The notes: generated from the letters alone by a model not told the origin. 64,000 bases of DNA from an uncultured Erythrobacter sp. (GCA_947488155.1 CANKYK010000002.1:750001-814000), one strand, 5' to 3'. Shown: positions 16,748 through 27,303, counted from the stretch's first letter. A program made the numbers and translations.

Positions 16748-17466
16748 GCGACAAACCGCTTGCCAGTGACACCGCGATGGTGATGGCCGCTGGCATGGGC
16801 AAGCGGATGCGCCCACTGACCGCCAGCCAGCCCAAACCTTTGGTGAGGGTCGCGGGCAAGGCCCTTATCGATCATGCGCTTGATCGGCTGGTTGATGCGG
16901 GGATCGCGCGCGCTATTGTCAATGTGCATTACCTGGCTGACGCACTGGAGGCGCATGTTGCCGAGCGCAATGTGCCGCAGGTAGTGATTTCGGACGAGCG
17001 CAGCGAATTGCTGGAGACGGGTGGGGGCCTGATTAGGGCGCAGCCGCATCTGCCCGATCCGTTTTTCTGCCTCAATGCAGACAATATCTGGCTCGATGGG
17101 CCGCGCGATGCTTTCCATGATCTATCGCAGCGCTGGGACCCCGATGTGATGGATGCGCTGCTGCTTCTGGTGCCGCATGCCAATGCGAAGAATTTTACCG
17201 GGCCGGGTGATTTTCACATGGACCAGATCGGGCGGCTGAAACGGCGCGCGCCGGGCCGGATTGCGCCCTTCATCTACACCGGTATCCAGCTAATTTCGCA
17301 TCGCCTGCTGCGCGATGCGCCAGAGGGTAAGTTCTCGACCAACATCCTGTGGACCCGCGCGATTGAGGAAGGCCGCCTGTTCGGCGCGGCGTTTACTGGC
17401 CAATGGTTCGAAGTGGGGACGCCGCAAGCGATCGCGCCGACCGAAGACGCGCTAAAGCGTGGCTGA
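16744..17466 (+). CDS. murU: N-acetylmuramate alpha-1-phosphate uridylyltransferase MurU
   Basis: 240 residues. The nucleotidyltransferase motif MVMAAGMGKRMRPLT lies at about 12-26, with PKPLVRVAGK after it and the metal-binding Asp in FFCLNADNIW. It turns MurNAc-1-phosphate and UTP into UDP-MurNAc, completing peptidoglycan sugar recycling after AmgK. The ATG overlaps the amgK stop. Its end overlaps the GTG start of addB by 8 bp. Confidence 0.92.
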   Translation: MSDKPLASDTAMVMAAGMGKRMRPLTASQPKPLVRVAGKALIDHALDRLVDAGIARAIVNVHYLADALEAHVAERNVPQVVISDERSELLETGGGLIRAQPHLPDPFFCLNADNIWLDGPRDAFHDLSQRWDPDVMDALLLLVPHANAKNFTGPGDFHMDQIGRLKRRAPGRIAPFIYTGIQLISHRLLRDAPEGKFSTNILWTRAIEEGRLFGAAFTGQWFEVGTPQAIAPTEDALKRG

Positions 17467-20400
17467 GCGCCGCGAACTCAATATTTACTCCATCGCTGCG
17501 CACCGCGGCTTTGCCGATGCGCTGGTGGCGGGCCTTGTTCCGCGTTACTCGGACGGAGCGCTTGGGCTGGCGCGGCTCACTTTATTGGTGCCCAGTACCC
17601 GGGCCGCGCGCACGATCAGCGAAGCGTTTATCCGCCACGCTGGCGAGACTGGCGCTGCCGGATTGTTAATGCCGCGTATGGTCGCGGTGGGCGATCTCGA
17701 CTTGGATGAGAAGCTTGGCAGTTTGCTCGATCCGCTGGGCGCGAGTGAGATTCCGCCAGCCGTAGAGCCAACACGCCGCTGGTTTGAACTGGCGCATCTG
17801 CTGCGTGCGGAGCTGGAGGCGAGTGGCAAGCGCATGCCGCCGGGCGCGGCGATATTGCGGATGGCGCGCGATTTGGCGCGCACGATGGACCGCCTGCTGG
17901 TTGAGGAAAAACGGCCAGAGGATCTGCTGGATGAGATGATCCTCAACCTTGAGCCGAGCCTGGCGGAGCATTGGCAGGATTCGATCCGCTTGTTTGCGAA
18001 GGTGCAGGCGCGCTGGCGCTTTGCATTGGATGAACGCGGAGAGGTTGACGCGGCAACCCGGCGCAATCTCTTGTTTGATCGGGCCGCGCAGGAATGGCGC
18101 GCGAACCCGCCGGAATCGCCCATTGTTGCCGCCGGTGTCACCAGCGCCGCGCCCGCCCTAGCACGTATGCTGCGTAGCATTGCGGACATAGAAAGCGGGG
18201 CGGTTATCCTGCCTGATCTCGATCTGCAAATGCCCACAGAGGCATGGGATGAATTGGGCCGTGCCGGACAGAGCGATGAGTTGGATGGCGAAGTGTTTGC
18301 GCGCGGCGATGCGTTGACCCATCCCCAATATCATCTCAAACTACTCCTGGGCCGGATGGGTATTGCCCGCGCAGAGGTTCGCCCGTGGCACAGGCGCGGG
18401 ATTGCGGCGGCAGACCCGGTGCGCAGCCACGCGATCAGCTCCTTATTCCTGCCGCCAGAGGCAAGCTCTTCCTGGGCCGATTTGGCAGCGGACAAGCGGC
18501 GGCTATCGGGCGTCCGCCTGCTGACCAGCGCCACCGCTGAGGAGGAGGCGCAGGCCATCGCCATGCTCGTGCGGCAAGCTTTGGATGAGCCAGAGAAACG
18601 GATCGCGGTGATCAGCGCGGACCGCAGTCTCGCGCGCCGCGTGGTGCAGCATTTGTCGCGCTGGAACATCACGGCGGATGACACCGCTGGCCGGCCCTTG
18701 TCACTGACTCCGGCGGGGCGTTTGCTTGGCCTGCTGAGCGAGCTTGCCAGCGGAGCAATCACGCCAACCGCATTGGTCAGCGCATTGGGTCATCCATTGG
18801 TGCGCGGCGGGGATGATCGCGGCGCCTGGCTTAGCAATTTGCGCAAGTTTGAACGCGCGCTGCGCGGTCCTGCGCCAGCGCCGGGATTTGAGCCTTTGCG
18901 CGCCATCGCAGGCGAGGCAGAGGTCGCCGAATGGTGGGCCGAGGTTGAGGCATTGCTGGCGCAGTTGCCCGGTGAAGCGGCGGAGCTGCCGTTCGCTGAC
19001 GCGCTCGATACGCTCACCGTGCTGGCCGAGGCGCTGGCAGGTGAGGACGTATGGGCGCGCGAGGACGGCCGCGCATTGTCCGCCATGGTAGAGGATATGC
19101 GCCTGCATGCCCGCGCCACCGATACGCAAATCGCGGCAAAAGATTTGGCCAGCGCCCTGCGCGAGGCGATGGACGAGATTGCCGTGCGACCGCCCTATGG
19201 CGGGCACCCACGCGTGGCGATTTACGGTCTGCTGGAATCGCGCATGGCCCGCGCTGATCTGGTGATTTGTGCAGGGTTGAATGAAGGCAGTTGGCCGCAA
19301 AGCCCGAGTCCCGATCCATTGCTTGCGCCCGGCGTGTTGCGCGCGCTCGGCGTGCCCGCGTCTGAGTTTCGCATTGGCCTCTCCGCGCATGATCTTGCCG
19401 GCGCAATGGGCGCACCCGAAGTGGTGCTCAGCCGGGCAGAACGCGACAAAGAAGGGCCGACAATCCCTTCACGGTTTTTGCTGCGGGTTGAGGCCTTGCT
19501 GGGAGAGCTTGCGGGCAGTCACCGCGAGAATGCCATCCCCGCCATGTTGCCCGCGCTGGATCGGATGGCGCCGCGCGCAAAGCCCTATGCGCGGCCTGCG
19601 CCTATGCCCTCCAGCGAGCAGCGCGCGGTCAATATTGCGGTGACCGCGCTCGACCGATTGTTGGGCGATCCATACCAGTTTTATGCGCAGCAAATTTTGG
19701 GTCTGAAAGCGCTCGATGTGCTGGAGGCGGACCCGTTCAGCGATCCGGCGCTGCGCGGTACTTTGACACATAAGATCCTGGAATTGTGGCACGAGGCGCG
19801 CAGCCACGATCCCTCGGCCGATATCACCGAAATTGCAGATGCGCATTTCCGCGCTGAGCAATGCCACCCGCTGTTCATGGGTTTATGGCGGCCGCGACTG
19901 CTCGCGGCGCTCACGCGGTTTGCAGAATGGATCGATGCGGACGAAGCGGCGGACGAGAAACGCCCAGTCATCGCGTGGGAGCGCAAGGGCTCAATGCTGG
20001 TCGATGGCGTACGCGTCTATGGCCGGGCCGACCGGATCGACCGGATGCCAGACGGCAGTCTTGCGATTGTGGACTATAAAACGGGCGCTCCGCCCAGCGC
20101 TGCGCAGGTCGAAGCGGGTTACGCCTTGCAGCTTGGATTGCTTGGTCTGATCGCACGCGATGGCGATTTCGAAGGGCTGAGCGGCGATGCGGCAACCTTT
20201 GAATATTGGTCGATGGGGCGCAGCAAAGCGGACAAGCAGTTTGGCTATAAAGAGGCGCCGATAAAGCTGCCGGGCAAGCGTTCTGGCTTGCCGCCGGAGG
20301 AATTTCTGCCAACGCATGAGGCCAAGCTCGCCGAGGCCATTCGCCGCTTTATCAAAGGCAATGCGCCGTTCGTGGCCAAGGAAAATCCCGATTACCCTGG

Positions 20401-20476
20401 CTACACCGATTATGATCAGCTGATGCGGTTGGATGAGTGGATTATCGCGCTGGCAGATAACGAGCATGCGCAATGA
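17459..20476 (+). CDS. addB: Double-strand break repair protein AddB
   Basis: 1005 residues with a GTG start at 17459. This is the alphaproteobacterial AddB form: an N-terminal inactive helicase-like region (TLLVPSTRAARTI) and a C-terminal PD-(D/E)XK nuclease with GRADRIDR then LAIVDYKTG at about 855-880. With AddA it processes broken DNA ends to 3' overhangs at Chi-like sites for RecA. The iron-sulfur cysteines of Bacillus AddB are not apparent. It overlaps murU by 8 bp and addA by 4 bp. Confidence 0.93.
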   Translation: MAERRELNIYSIAAHRGFADALVAGLVPRYSDGALGLARLTLLVPSTRAARTISEAFIRHAGETGAAGLLMPRMVAVGDLDLDEKLGSLLDPLGASEIPPAVEPTRRWFELAHLLRAELEASGKRMPPGAAILRMARDLARTMDRLLVEEKRPEDLLDEMILNLEPSLAEHWQDSIRLFAKVQARWRFALDERGEVDAATRRNLLFDRAAQEWRANPPESPIVAAGVTSAAPALARMLRSIADIESGAVILPDLDLQMPTEAWDELGRAGQSDELDGEVFARGDALTHPQYHLKLLLGRMGIARAEVRPWHRRGIAAADPVRSHAISSLFLPPEASSSWADLAADKRRLSGVRLLTSATAEEEAQAIAMLVRQALDEPEKRIAVISADRSLARRVVQHLSRWNITADDTAGRPLSLTPAGRLLGLLSELASGAITPTALVSALGHPLVRGGDDRGAWLSNLRKFERALRGPAPAPGFEPLRAIAGEAEVAEWWAEVEALLAQLPGEAAELPFADALDTLTVLAEALAGEDVWAREDGRALSAMVEDMRLHARATDTQIAAKDLASALREAMDEIAVRPPYGGHPRVAIYGLLESRMARADLVICAGLNEGSWPQSPSPDPLLAPGVLRALGVPASEFRIGLSAHDLAGAMGAPEVVLSRAERDKEGPTIPSRFLLRVEALLGELAGSHRENAIPAMLPALDRMAPRAKPYARPAPMPSSEQRAVNIAVTALDRLLGDPYQFYAQQILGLKALDVLEADPFSDPALRGTLTHKILELWHEARSHDPSADITEIADAHFRAEQCHPLFMGLWRPRLLAALTRFAEWIDADEAADEKRPVIAWERKGSMLVDGVRVYGRADRIDRMPDGSLAIVDYKTGAPPSAAQVEAGYALQLGLLGLIARDGDFEGLSGDAATFEYWSMGRSKADKQFGYKEAPIKLPGKRSGLPPEEFLPTHEAKLAEAIRRFIKGNAPFVAKENPDYPGYTDYDQLMRLDEWIIALADNEHAQ

Positions 20477-23400
20477 GCGGCGCGGTCTTCCCACTGGCTG
20501 GCAATCAGCGTGACGCGGTCAATCCGCGCGACAATGTTTGGCTGTCGGCCTCGGCGGGCACCGGCAAGACGCAGGTGCTCTCTGCGCGGGTGCTGCGGCT
20601 TCTGTTGCGGCCAGATGTCGATCCGGGCCAAATCCTGTGCCTCACTTTTACCAAGGCGGGCGCGGCGGAAATGGCGAACCGCATCAATGCGGTGCTGGCG
20701 CGCTGGGTGCGGTTGGAGCCTGCGGCGCTAGCGACCGAGCTGGGTCATCTGGGCGCAGACATTGGCCCAAAGACGCAGGAGCGTGCACGCACTTTGTTTG
20801 CCAGCGTGCTCGATTGTCCCGGCGGCGGATTGCGGATCGATACGATCCACGCCTTTGCCCAGTGGCTACTCGCTAATTTTCCGGGTGAAGCAGAGCTGCT
20901 GCCCGGTGCGCGGCCAATGGAGGACCGCGAGCGTGATCTGCTCGCACGTGAAGTGCTGTCCGACATGCTCAGCGAAGCTGAGCGGACGCGGGACACGGGC
21001 GTGCTGGACGCGGTCAGTCTGTTTGCCACTCGCAAGGATCCCGATGCCCTGCGCGGGTGGTTGATGCGCTGCGCCAGCGCGCGCGAGATGTGGCACGGCG
21101 CGGGCGCGTGGCAGCCGCCAATGATGCCGCGGGTCAAAAGCCTGCTTGGCATGCCTGCTGACGCGGATGAGGATTGGGCGGTGCAGGGCCTTTCGCCCGA
21201 TGTCTTCCCCGACCATCAATTGCGCGCGATGCTGCCCATTCTGCAAGGTTGGAATGCGAAGGGTGGGCGCGAAAGCAGCGCCTTTATCGAGCGCTGGCTG
21301 ACTTTGGATGCGCCTAAGCGGGCGCTTGAGGTCGACGGTTTCCGCAAGACCTTGCTGAAGGCGGATGGCTCCCCGCGGATCATGAAAAAGCCGAGCGATG
21401 AGGACCCTCATTTCCCGGCCCGCCAAGAAGAGATCGCAGAGGCTCTAGCCCTAGTCGCTGAACGCCGCGCGCTGCTCAATCTGGCTGATCTGCTCACCCC
21501 ATCACTGGAGTTGGGGCGTACCTTCGCGCTGCGTTGGGAAGAGGCGAAAGAGCGCGAGGCGCTGCTCGATTTTGATGACCTGATTCAGCTTGCCGCGAGC
21601 CTGCTAAGCCGAAAGGAAGCGTCCGACTGGATCCGCTACAAGCTCGACCGCCGGTTTGACCATATCCTGATCGACGAGGCGCAGGACACCAACGCCGCGC
21701 AGTGGAGCATTGTCTTCGCGCTGATTGATGACTTTTTCTCCGGCGAAGGGGCAGCGGGCGAGAAGCTGCGCACGGTCTTTACCGTCGGCGATTACAAACA
21801 GGCGATCTTTGGTTTCCAAGGCACCAGTCCAGAGAATTTCGCGCTGGCCAAGGACAAGGTACGCGCCGCGATTGAGGCCGCGCGCGAAAACGCCGCCGAG
21901 ATGCGCGATGCCCGGCATGTGCCCAATTGGCAGGACCTCGATCTGGGTCAGAGTTTCCGCACGTCCAACGCTGTGCTCGAATTTGTGAACCGCGCGATTG
22001 GTGCAGTGGGGGCGGGCGCGTTCGGCCTGAAGGACGAGCCAAAGCCGCATATTGGGGAAGAGCGGGCCGGGTTGGTGACGCTGTGGAACCCGGTCACAGG
22101 CGGAGAGGATGAGAGCGAGCGCGGCGACGGCGAGCAGCAGGATTGGCTGGCTCAGCATGACCGCAGGCTGGCCGATAAGATTGCCGATCAAGTGCGCAAA
22201 TGGCATACGCGCGAAGAGCCGTTTATTCTGATGAAAGGCGGCAATCCGCGCGCGGCGGGTGCGGGCGATGTTATGGTGCTGGTGCGCAAGCGAAAGGATC
22301 TTGCCGCGCTGATCGTTGCTCGCCTGCATGCCAAGGGTGTGCCGGTGGCCGGGGTCGACCGCCTGCGTTTGGGCGCGCCGCTGGCGGTGAAGGATTTGCT
22401 AGCGGCCCTGCGCTTTGCCGCCCAACCGCTCGACGATTTGATGCTGGCAAACCTGCTGGCGAGCCCGCTGATCGGGTGGAGCCAGGACGATCTACTCAGC
22501 TTTGTGCCGCGCGCAAAGGGCGTGCGCCTGTGGGATCATCTGCGCCGCCATGAAGATCCGTTTGTGGCGGAGACGGCGGAGAGATTACGCGATCTGCTGA
22601 GGCTGGCGGATTACGAAACACCGCAGGCCTTGCTCGCATGGCTGCTGATCGGGCCGTGGCAGGCGCGGGCAAAGCTGGTCGCGCGGCTGGGGCGTGAGGC
22701 CAACGATCCGATCGATGAGCTGGTCAATTCCGCCTTTGCCTATGAGGCGGCGTTTGCGCCCAGCCTGACCGGGTTTCTGCAATGGTTTGACGCTGGAGAG
22801 GGGGAGCTGAAACGCGATCCGGGCGAAGCGGGTGAGCAAGTGCGGGTGATGACCGTGCACGGTTCCAAAGGCTTGCAAGCGCCGATTGTGATTCTGGCCG
22901 ATGCGACCGGCAATCCGGGGCAGGGCGGATCACTGGCATTGGATGAAGCGCCTCTGGGTGAGGCAACACCGGAGGCTGACCGCCGCGTGGTGCCGCTGCC
23001 TTCGCTATCCAAAGAGGAAAAGGCGGGCCGGGTCAGCGAGGCAGAAGAGGCCTCTAAAGTCGCCGAGATGCAGGAGCATTGGCGGTTGATGTATGTCGCC
23101 ATGACCCGCGCGGAAGAGGGGCTGTTTATCACCGGCTCGCTTGGGCCGCGGCAAAAAAAGGGCCCGCATGAGGATAGCTGGTACGCTCGTCTTGCGCCGA
23201 TATTTGGCGGTGAGGAAAGCGGTGAAGAGCTGGCCGATCCGATCTGGGGCGCTCGGCGCGAATGGGGCTATCGCGCGCTGCATTTCCCAGAGGTTGGGTC
23301 GGGCGAGGACGCACAGGCTCTCACTGAATTACCGAGCTGGGCGCGCACGCCTATCGGGCCAGAGCCGCGCCCTCCGCGTCCGCTTGCGCCGAGTTCCGCT

Positions 23401-23961
23401 GGTGAAGATCAGGCCGCTGACCCTCCATTGCCGCCCGATCTCGCGAAGACCGCTGCGCGCCGCGGGGTCTTGATCCACAGCCTGCTCGAACGCCTGCCAG
23501 ACGTGGAGCCGGACGAGCGCCAATTCGCAGCCGAGGCCTGGCTTGACCGGCAAGCGAGCGATTTGCCCGAGGAAGCGCGCGCCGAAATGGCGGTGGCGGC
23601 TCTGCGCGTGCTGGAGGATCCGAAGTTCGCCCATATCTTCGCACCCGATGCGCTGGCGGAGGTGCCCTTGGCCGCAACCGTCGGCGGGATCGTGGTGGCG
23701 GGCACGGCGGACCGCTTGCTGGTGAGCGACGAGGCGATCACCGTGGTGGATTACAAAACCACGCGCCGCCCCCCGCGCAGCGCGCAGGATGTGCCAAACG
23801 CGACGATCAAGCAGATGGTCGCTTATGCAGCGGCGCTGGAGGCGATCTATCCCGGGCGAGAGGTGAGGGCGGCGGTGCTCTACACCCAAACCCCGCAAAT
23901 CCTGGAGCTATCCACGGAGCAAATAAAGTCACACAAAAATGCATTGGGGACGGCGCAGTAA
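20473..23961 (+). CDS. addA: Double-strand break repair helicase-nuclease AddA
   Basis: 1162 residues, an SF1A (UvrD/Rep-type) helicase. Walker A is SASAGTGKTQVL at about residues 26-37. DEAQDTNAAQW is motif II, VGDYKQAIFGFQG motif III, and VMTVHGSKGLQAPIV motif V. The RecB-like nuclease is C-terminal, with VVDYKTTR near residue 1095. It forms the AddAB helicase-nuclease. The ATG overlaps the addB stop as ATGA. Confidence 0.95.
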   Translation: MSGAVFPLAGNQRDAVNPRDNVWLSASAGTGKTQVLSARVLRLLLRPDVDPGQILCLTFTKAGAAEMANRINAVLARWVRLEPAALATELGHLGADIGPKTQERARTLFASVLDCPGGGLRIDTIHAFAQWLLANFPGEAELLPGARPMEDRERDLLAREVLSDMLSEAERTRDTGVLDAVSLFATRKDPDALRGWLMRCASAREMWHGAGAWQPPMMPRVKSLLGMPADADEDWAVQGLSPDVFPDHQLRAMLPILQGWNAKGGRESSAFIERWLTLDAPKRALEVDGFRKTLLKADGSPRIMKKPSDEDPHFPARQEEIAEALALVAERRALLNLADLLTPSLELGRTFALRWEEAKEREALLDFDDLIQLAASLLSRKEASDWIRYKLDRRFDHILIDEAQDTNAAQWSIVFALIDDFFSGEGAAGEKLRTVFTVGDYKQAIFGFQGTSPENFALAKDKVRAAIEAARENAAEMRDARHVPNWQDLDLGQSFRTSNAVLEFVNRAIGAVGAGAFGLKDEPKPHIGEERAGLVTLWNPVTGGEDESERGDGEQQDWLAQHDRRLADKIADQVRKWHTREEPFILMKGGNPRAAGAGDVMVLVRKRKDLAALIVARLHAKGVPVAGVDRLRLGAPLAVKDLLAALRFAAQPLDDLMLANLLASPLIGWSQDDLLSFVPRAKGVRLWDHLRRHEDPFVAETAERLRDLLRLADYETPQALLAWLLIGPWQARAKLVARLGREANDPIDELVNSAFAYEAAFAPSLTGFLQWFDAGEGELKRDPGEAGEQVRVMTVHGSKGLQAPIVILADATGNPGQGGSLALDEAPLGEATPEADRRVVPLPSLSKEEKAGRVSEAEEASKVAEMQEHWRLMYVAMTRAEEGLFITGSLGPRQKKGPHEDSWYARLAPIFGGEESGEELADPIWGARREWGYRALHFPEVGSGEDAQALTELPSWARTPIGPEPRPPRPLAPSSAGEDQAADPPLPPDLAKTAARRGVLIHSLLERLPDVEPDERQFAAEAWLDRQASDLPEEARAEMAVAALRVLEDPKFAHIFAPDALAEVPLAATVGGIVVAGTADRLLVSDEAITVVDYKTTRRPPRSAQDVPNATIKQMVAYAAALEAIYPGREVRAAVLYTQTPQILELSTEQIKSHKNALGTAQ

Positions 23962-24037
23962 AGCTATTCGCCCAGCGCTTGAGAGTGCGCGGGCCTGCGC
24001 CTAAGTAGGACTTAACAATGATAGCAGGAGAATTCCC

Positions 24038-24358
24038 ATGGCCACCATCAATGTGACCGACGACAGTTTTAAAGCCGACGTGCTCGACAGCGAAACCCCC
24101 GTTCTGGTGGATTTCTGGGCGGATTGGTGCGGACCATGTAAGATGATCGCGCCTGCTCTGGAAGAGCTGAGCGAAGAGTTCGCTGGCCAAGTTAAAATCG
24201 CCAAGGTTGATATTGTTGACAACACCGACGTCGCGGCTGAACTCGGAGTGCAAGGCATTCCGTATCTGGCGATGTACAAGGGCGGAAAGCTCGTCGCTGA
24301 GCAAAAGGGCGCTGGTCCCAAGAGCCAGCTTAAAGCGCTGATCGAAGGTTCTTTGTAA
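24038..24358 (+). CDS. trxA: Thioredoxin
   Basis: 106 residues, standard size. The active site is WCGPC (C31, C34), with the cis-Pro in GIPYLAMY. It is a cytoplasmic dithiol reductant for ribonucleotide reductase and other partners. AGGAGA precedes the ATG. It lies 76 bp after addA and may have its own promoter. Confidence 0.96.
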   Translation: MATINVTDDSFKADVLDSETPVLVDFWADWCGPCKMIAPALEELSEEFAGQVKIAKVDIVDNTDVAAELGVQGIPYLAMYKGGKLVAEQKGAGPKSQLKALIEGSL

Positions 24359-24399
24359 GCCCAGCGAGCAATTAGAATGCAGGGTAGATGGCGCGGTCG

Positions 24400-25218
24400 T
24401 TAGTTCGGCTGCGCCATTACTCTTTGGACGTAAGCGTCCCAAATGGCTGGGCTGGATGCGCCGAGCAATCCGGGCATTCCATGCTGATCCACGCGATATG
24501 CGCTGCCATCCAGCCGGGCTGCTTTGCCGCCCGCTTCATTGAGCCATAACGCGCCAGCGGCATGATCCCAGGCGAGCGTGCGCTCAAAACTTGAGATGTC
24601 ATTCTCGCCCAATGCGAGGCGCGGATATTGCTCCGCCGCGCAGCGGGGAATATCCGTCAATGTGTAATGCGGGGCGATTTTTGCATCGACCTCAGCGATC
24701 AGATCCTCGTTCAAAAACAGCTTTGAAATCGCCGCTACGGGGGGCTCTTGCCCGGTCGTTTTCGCGATGACCTTGATACCGTTCACGAAAGCGCCTTCGC
24801 CAGCGCGCGCATGGCACAGCCGGTCACGAATGGGGTCATACAGCCACCCTGCCACCGCGTGTCCGGCATCCGCCAGAGCGATGATAATGCCAAACGGTTC
24901 TTTGCCCTCGGCGAAATTGGCGGTCCCGTCGAGCGGGTCGATGATCCAGCATTGCTTCGACAAGTGATCGAGCACGCTCTCATCGGCGTGCGCCGCCTCT
25001 TCCCCCACCACCGGTACGCCGGGCGCTAGCTTGGTGAGGGCCTCGGTGAGGAAGTTTTCCACTTCGCTGTCGACCACAGTGACGGGATCATCCTTGCCCT
25101 TCATCTCAATCTCGCCCTCGGCAAGGTTCTGAAAGCGGGGCAGCATGGATCCACGCGCGGCAAAGCGCATCAGGTCGCGAATTTCTCCATCAAGCGCACT
25201 GAGGCCATCTTCGCTCAC
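24400..25218 (-). CDS. hisN: Inositol monophosphatase family protein, probable histidinol-phosphatase
   Basis: 272 residues with a GTG start that overlaps the argJ stop as GTGA. Metal and substrate motifs are present: PVVGEEA (about 68-74), IIDPLDGTANFAEG (about 92-105) and WDHAAGALWLNEAGG near 215. The family dephosphorylates inositol phosphate, PAP or histidinol phosphate. Coupling to the arginine gene argJ and the absence of PAP-phosphatase features favour a HisN-type histidinol-phosphatase, but substrate cannot be read from sequence alone. Confidence 0.8.
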   Translation of the reverse strand: MSEDGLSALDGEIRDLMRFAARGSMLPRFQNLAEGEIEMKGKDDPVTVVDSEVENFLTEALTKLAPGVPVVGEEAAHADESVLDHLSKQCWIIDPLDGTANFAEGKEPFGIIIALADAGHAVAGWLYDPIRDRLCHARAGEGAFVNGIKVIAKTTGQEPPVAAISKLFLNEDLIAEVDAKIAPHYTLTDIPRCAAEQYPRLALGENDISSFERTLAWDHAAGALWLNEAGGKAARLDGSAYRVDQHGMPGLLGASSPAIWDAYVQRVMAQPN

Positions 25219-26441
25219 GAACGGTAATCCGCATTGATCGAGATATATCCGTGGGTGAGATCACAGGTCCACACGCTCGCGTGGCCATCGCCAATGCCCA
25301 GATCGACGGCGAGATCCACGGCATCGCCCTGGAGGTGCTCGGCCACTGGAGCCTCGTCGTAATTCTCGACAGGCAGGCCATTCTTCGCTGCCCATACGCC
25401 GCCGAATGCGATGGAGAGCGTGTCACGGTTTGCCGGTTCGCCTGCCTTGCCGACGGCCATCACGACGCGGCCCCAATTGGCGTCTTCCCCGGCGATGGCG
25501 GTTTTGACCAGCGGTGAGTTTGCAATGGCCAGACCAACGCGGCGCGCGCTGGCGTTATCAGCGGCGCCGCTCACGCGCACAGTGATAAATTTGCTCGCCC
25601 CTTCGCCGTCACGCACCACCAATTGCGCGAGCTGTCGGCACAGATCGGTGAGGGCGGCGGCAAGGGCATCTGCGCCAGGGCTGTCAAAGCTCTCGATCCG
25701 GGCATTGCCCGCTTTGCCGGTCGCAAAGGCCAGTACCGTGTCACTGGTCGACGTATCGCCATCCACGGTGATGCAGGAATAGGTTCGCGTGTTCGCTGCG
25801 CTCAGCAGCTCTTGCAGGAACGCTGGGGCGATGTCCGCATCGGTGAAGATGTAGCCGAGCATGGTCGCCATATCGGGCGCGATCATGCCGGAGCCTTTGA
25901 TGATCCCAACCAGCTCCACGCGGGTGTCGCCAATGATCGCGGAAGTGCGCGCGCCCTTGGCAAAGGTGTCGGTCGTGCCAATTGCATTGGCGGCGTCTTC
26001 CCACCCCGCTTCATTGGCGGTGAAGGCGGCGGCCAGGCCCTCGCGCGCTTTGTCCTTCGGTAGGGGAACGCCAATCACCCCGGTGGAGGAGACAAACACA
26101 TCGCCGGGTAAGCATCCCAAATGCTCTGCGGTTTGCGCCATGATCGCCTCGACCGCTTCACGCCCGCGATAGCCGGTGAAGGCATTGGCATTGCCCGCAT
26201 TGACGATCAGGGCTCGGGCAAAGCCATTGGCGAGGTTTTCGCGGCCCAGTTCAACCTCGGATGAGGCGCAGGCGCTTTGCGTGAACACGCCAGCGACGCT
26301 CGTACCCTCGGCCAGCTCGACATAGGTCAAGTCAGCGCGGTCCCAATCCTTATAGCGCGCGCGCGCCGTGCGCACGGTGACGCCAGCGATTGGCGGCATG
26401 TCAGGAAAAGGCAGGGCTAAGGGCGAAGTCTGAAGTTCCAT
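25215..26441 (-). CDS. argJ: Glutamate N-acetyltransferase / amino-acid acetyltransferase ArgJ
   Basis: 408 residues from ATG 26441; the longer frame to 26567 adds residues unlike the family. ArgJ transfers acetyl from N-acetylornithine to glutamate in the cyclic arginine pathway. It is an Ntn hydrolase-type proenzyme that cleaves itself before Thr193 in PDMATMLGYI. VDGDTSTSDT is another signature, with Ser where Asn is usual. Its end overlaps the hisN start by 4 bp, so the two form an operon. Confidence 0.95.
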   Translation of the reverse strand: MELQTSPLALPFPDMPPIAGVTVRTARARYKDWDRADLTYVELAEGTSVAGVFTQSACASSEVELGRENLANGFARALIVNAGNANAFTGYRGREAVEAIMAQTAEHLGCLPGDVFVSSTGVIGVPLPKDKAREGLAAAFTANEAGWEDAANAIGTTDTFAKGARTSAIIGDTRVELVGIIKGSGMIAPDMATMLGYIFTDADIAPAFLQELLSAANTRTYSCITVDGDTSTSDTVLAFATGKAGNARIESFDSPGADALAAALTDLCRQLAQLVVRDGEGASKFITVRVSGAADNASARRVGLAIANSPLVKTAIAGEDANWGRVVMAVGKAGEPANRDTLSIAFGGVWAAKNGLPVENYDEAPVAEHLQGDAVDLAVDLGIGDGHASVWTCDLTHGYISINADYRS

Positions 26442-26553
26442 GGCCGCTGCCGTAATGCGCAAACTCGGCCATCGCAATTGCGGGATGTGTTGTTTGTTGT
26501 TCAGCATGGCTTTACTAGGCATGAAGATCATTCTTACGGTCAGGCGGGAAATA

Positions 26554-27303
26554 ATGAAAGAATTCAATCTATTGGTCGCGAGTGCAGGTGCGCTGACGAT
26601 GGCTCAACCAGCATTGGCACAATCGGCTGCCGATGCGACCGAGGGAGCTGCAGAAGCAGTGGCCGAAGCGGCAGCGGACGCAGTTCGAGGAAGTGCTGCG
26701 CCGCCGCCTATCAAGATTGTTCCGATTGAGTCGGATCACCGTTCATCTGGGAAATCGCGCCGCCCGAAGCTGCAAAACCGATCGCGAGGCTGGATCGTTC
26801 AAGCAGATTATCCAATCAGCAGTTGGAATGCTGATGAGGAAGGAACTGTTCGTTACAACGTTTCGGTAGATGCAACTGGAAACGCCACTGGCTGTGAGGT
26901 TGCCGAGAGCTCTGGTTTTGCTGCTCTAGACGAAGCAATTTGCCCATTAGTGTTTGAACGCGCCGAATTTTTTCCTGCAAGCAATGAAGACGGCGAAGAC
27001 GTCGCTGGCGTTTTCGAGGGACGGCATAGTTGGCGCAAGAAAGAGCCCGACATGCCGCAAATGCGTGTTGTGTTTCAATATTTTCACAGCGCGAAAGGCG
27101 TGACAACCGATTGCGATATCCTGAGTATTGAAGGCGATATTTCAGAGCGAATGCAGGCGCAGATTGAACGCGATCGGGAGCGCGGCAGACTCTGTCCTGG
27201 GCCAAAAGCGCGGCCGGGCGCGCCTTACCGTGATGAGAACGGAGTGCCCGTTGCGAAGCGGGTAACCGCGACGATCAATGTAGTTTTGGAGGACCTTGAA
27301 TGA
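26554..27303 (+). CDS. Periplasmic TonB C-terminal-like domain protein
   Basis: 249 residues from ATG 26554, with GGCGGGAA before it; the longer frame from 26440 overlaps argJ and is unlikely. A signal peptide (MKEFNLLVASAGALTMAQPALAQ) precedes an Ala/Glu-rich stretch. A domain around residues 78-145 follows (ADYPISSW, then GTVRYNVSVDATGNATGC), the pattern of TonB C-terminal domains, where the Cys is often paired with a later one (AICPLVF). No N-terminal membrane anchor for ExbBD coupling is seen, so it is not a classic TonB. The gene is richer in A+T than its neighbours. A decayed second copy follows directly. Confidence 0.65.
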   Translation: MKEFNLLVASAGALTMAQPALAQSAADATEGAAEAVAEAAADAVRGSAAPPPIKIVPIESDHRSSGKSRRPKLQNRSRGWIVQADYPISSWNADEEGTVRYNVSVDATGNATGCEVAESSGFAALDEAICPLVFERAEFFPASNEDGEDVAGVFEGRHSWRKKEPDMPQMRVVFQYFHSAKGVTTDCDILSIEGDISERMQAQIERDRERGRLCPGPKARPGAPYRDENGVPVAKRVTATINVVLEDLE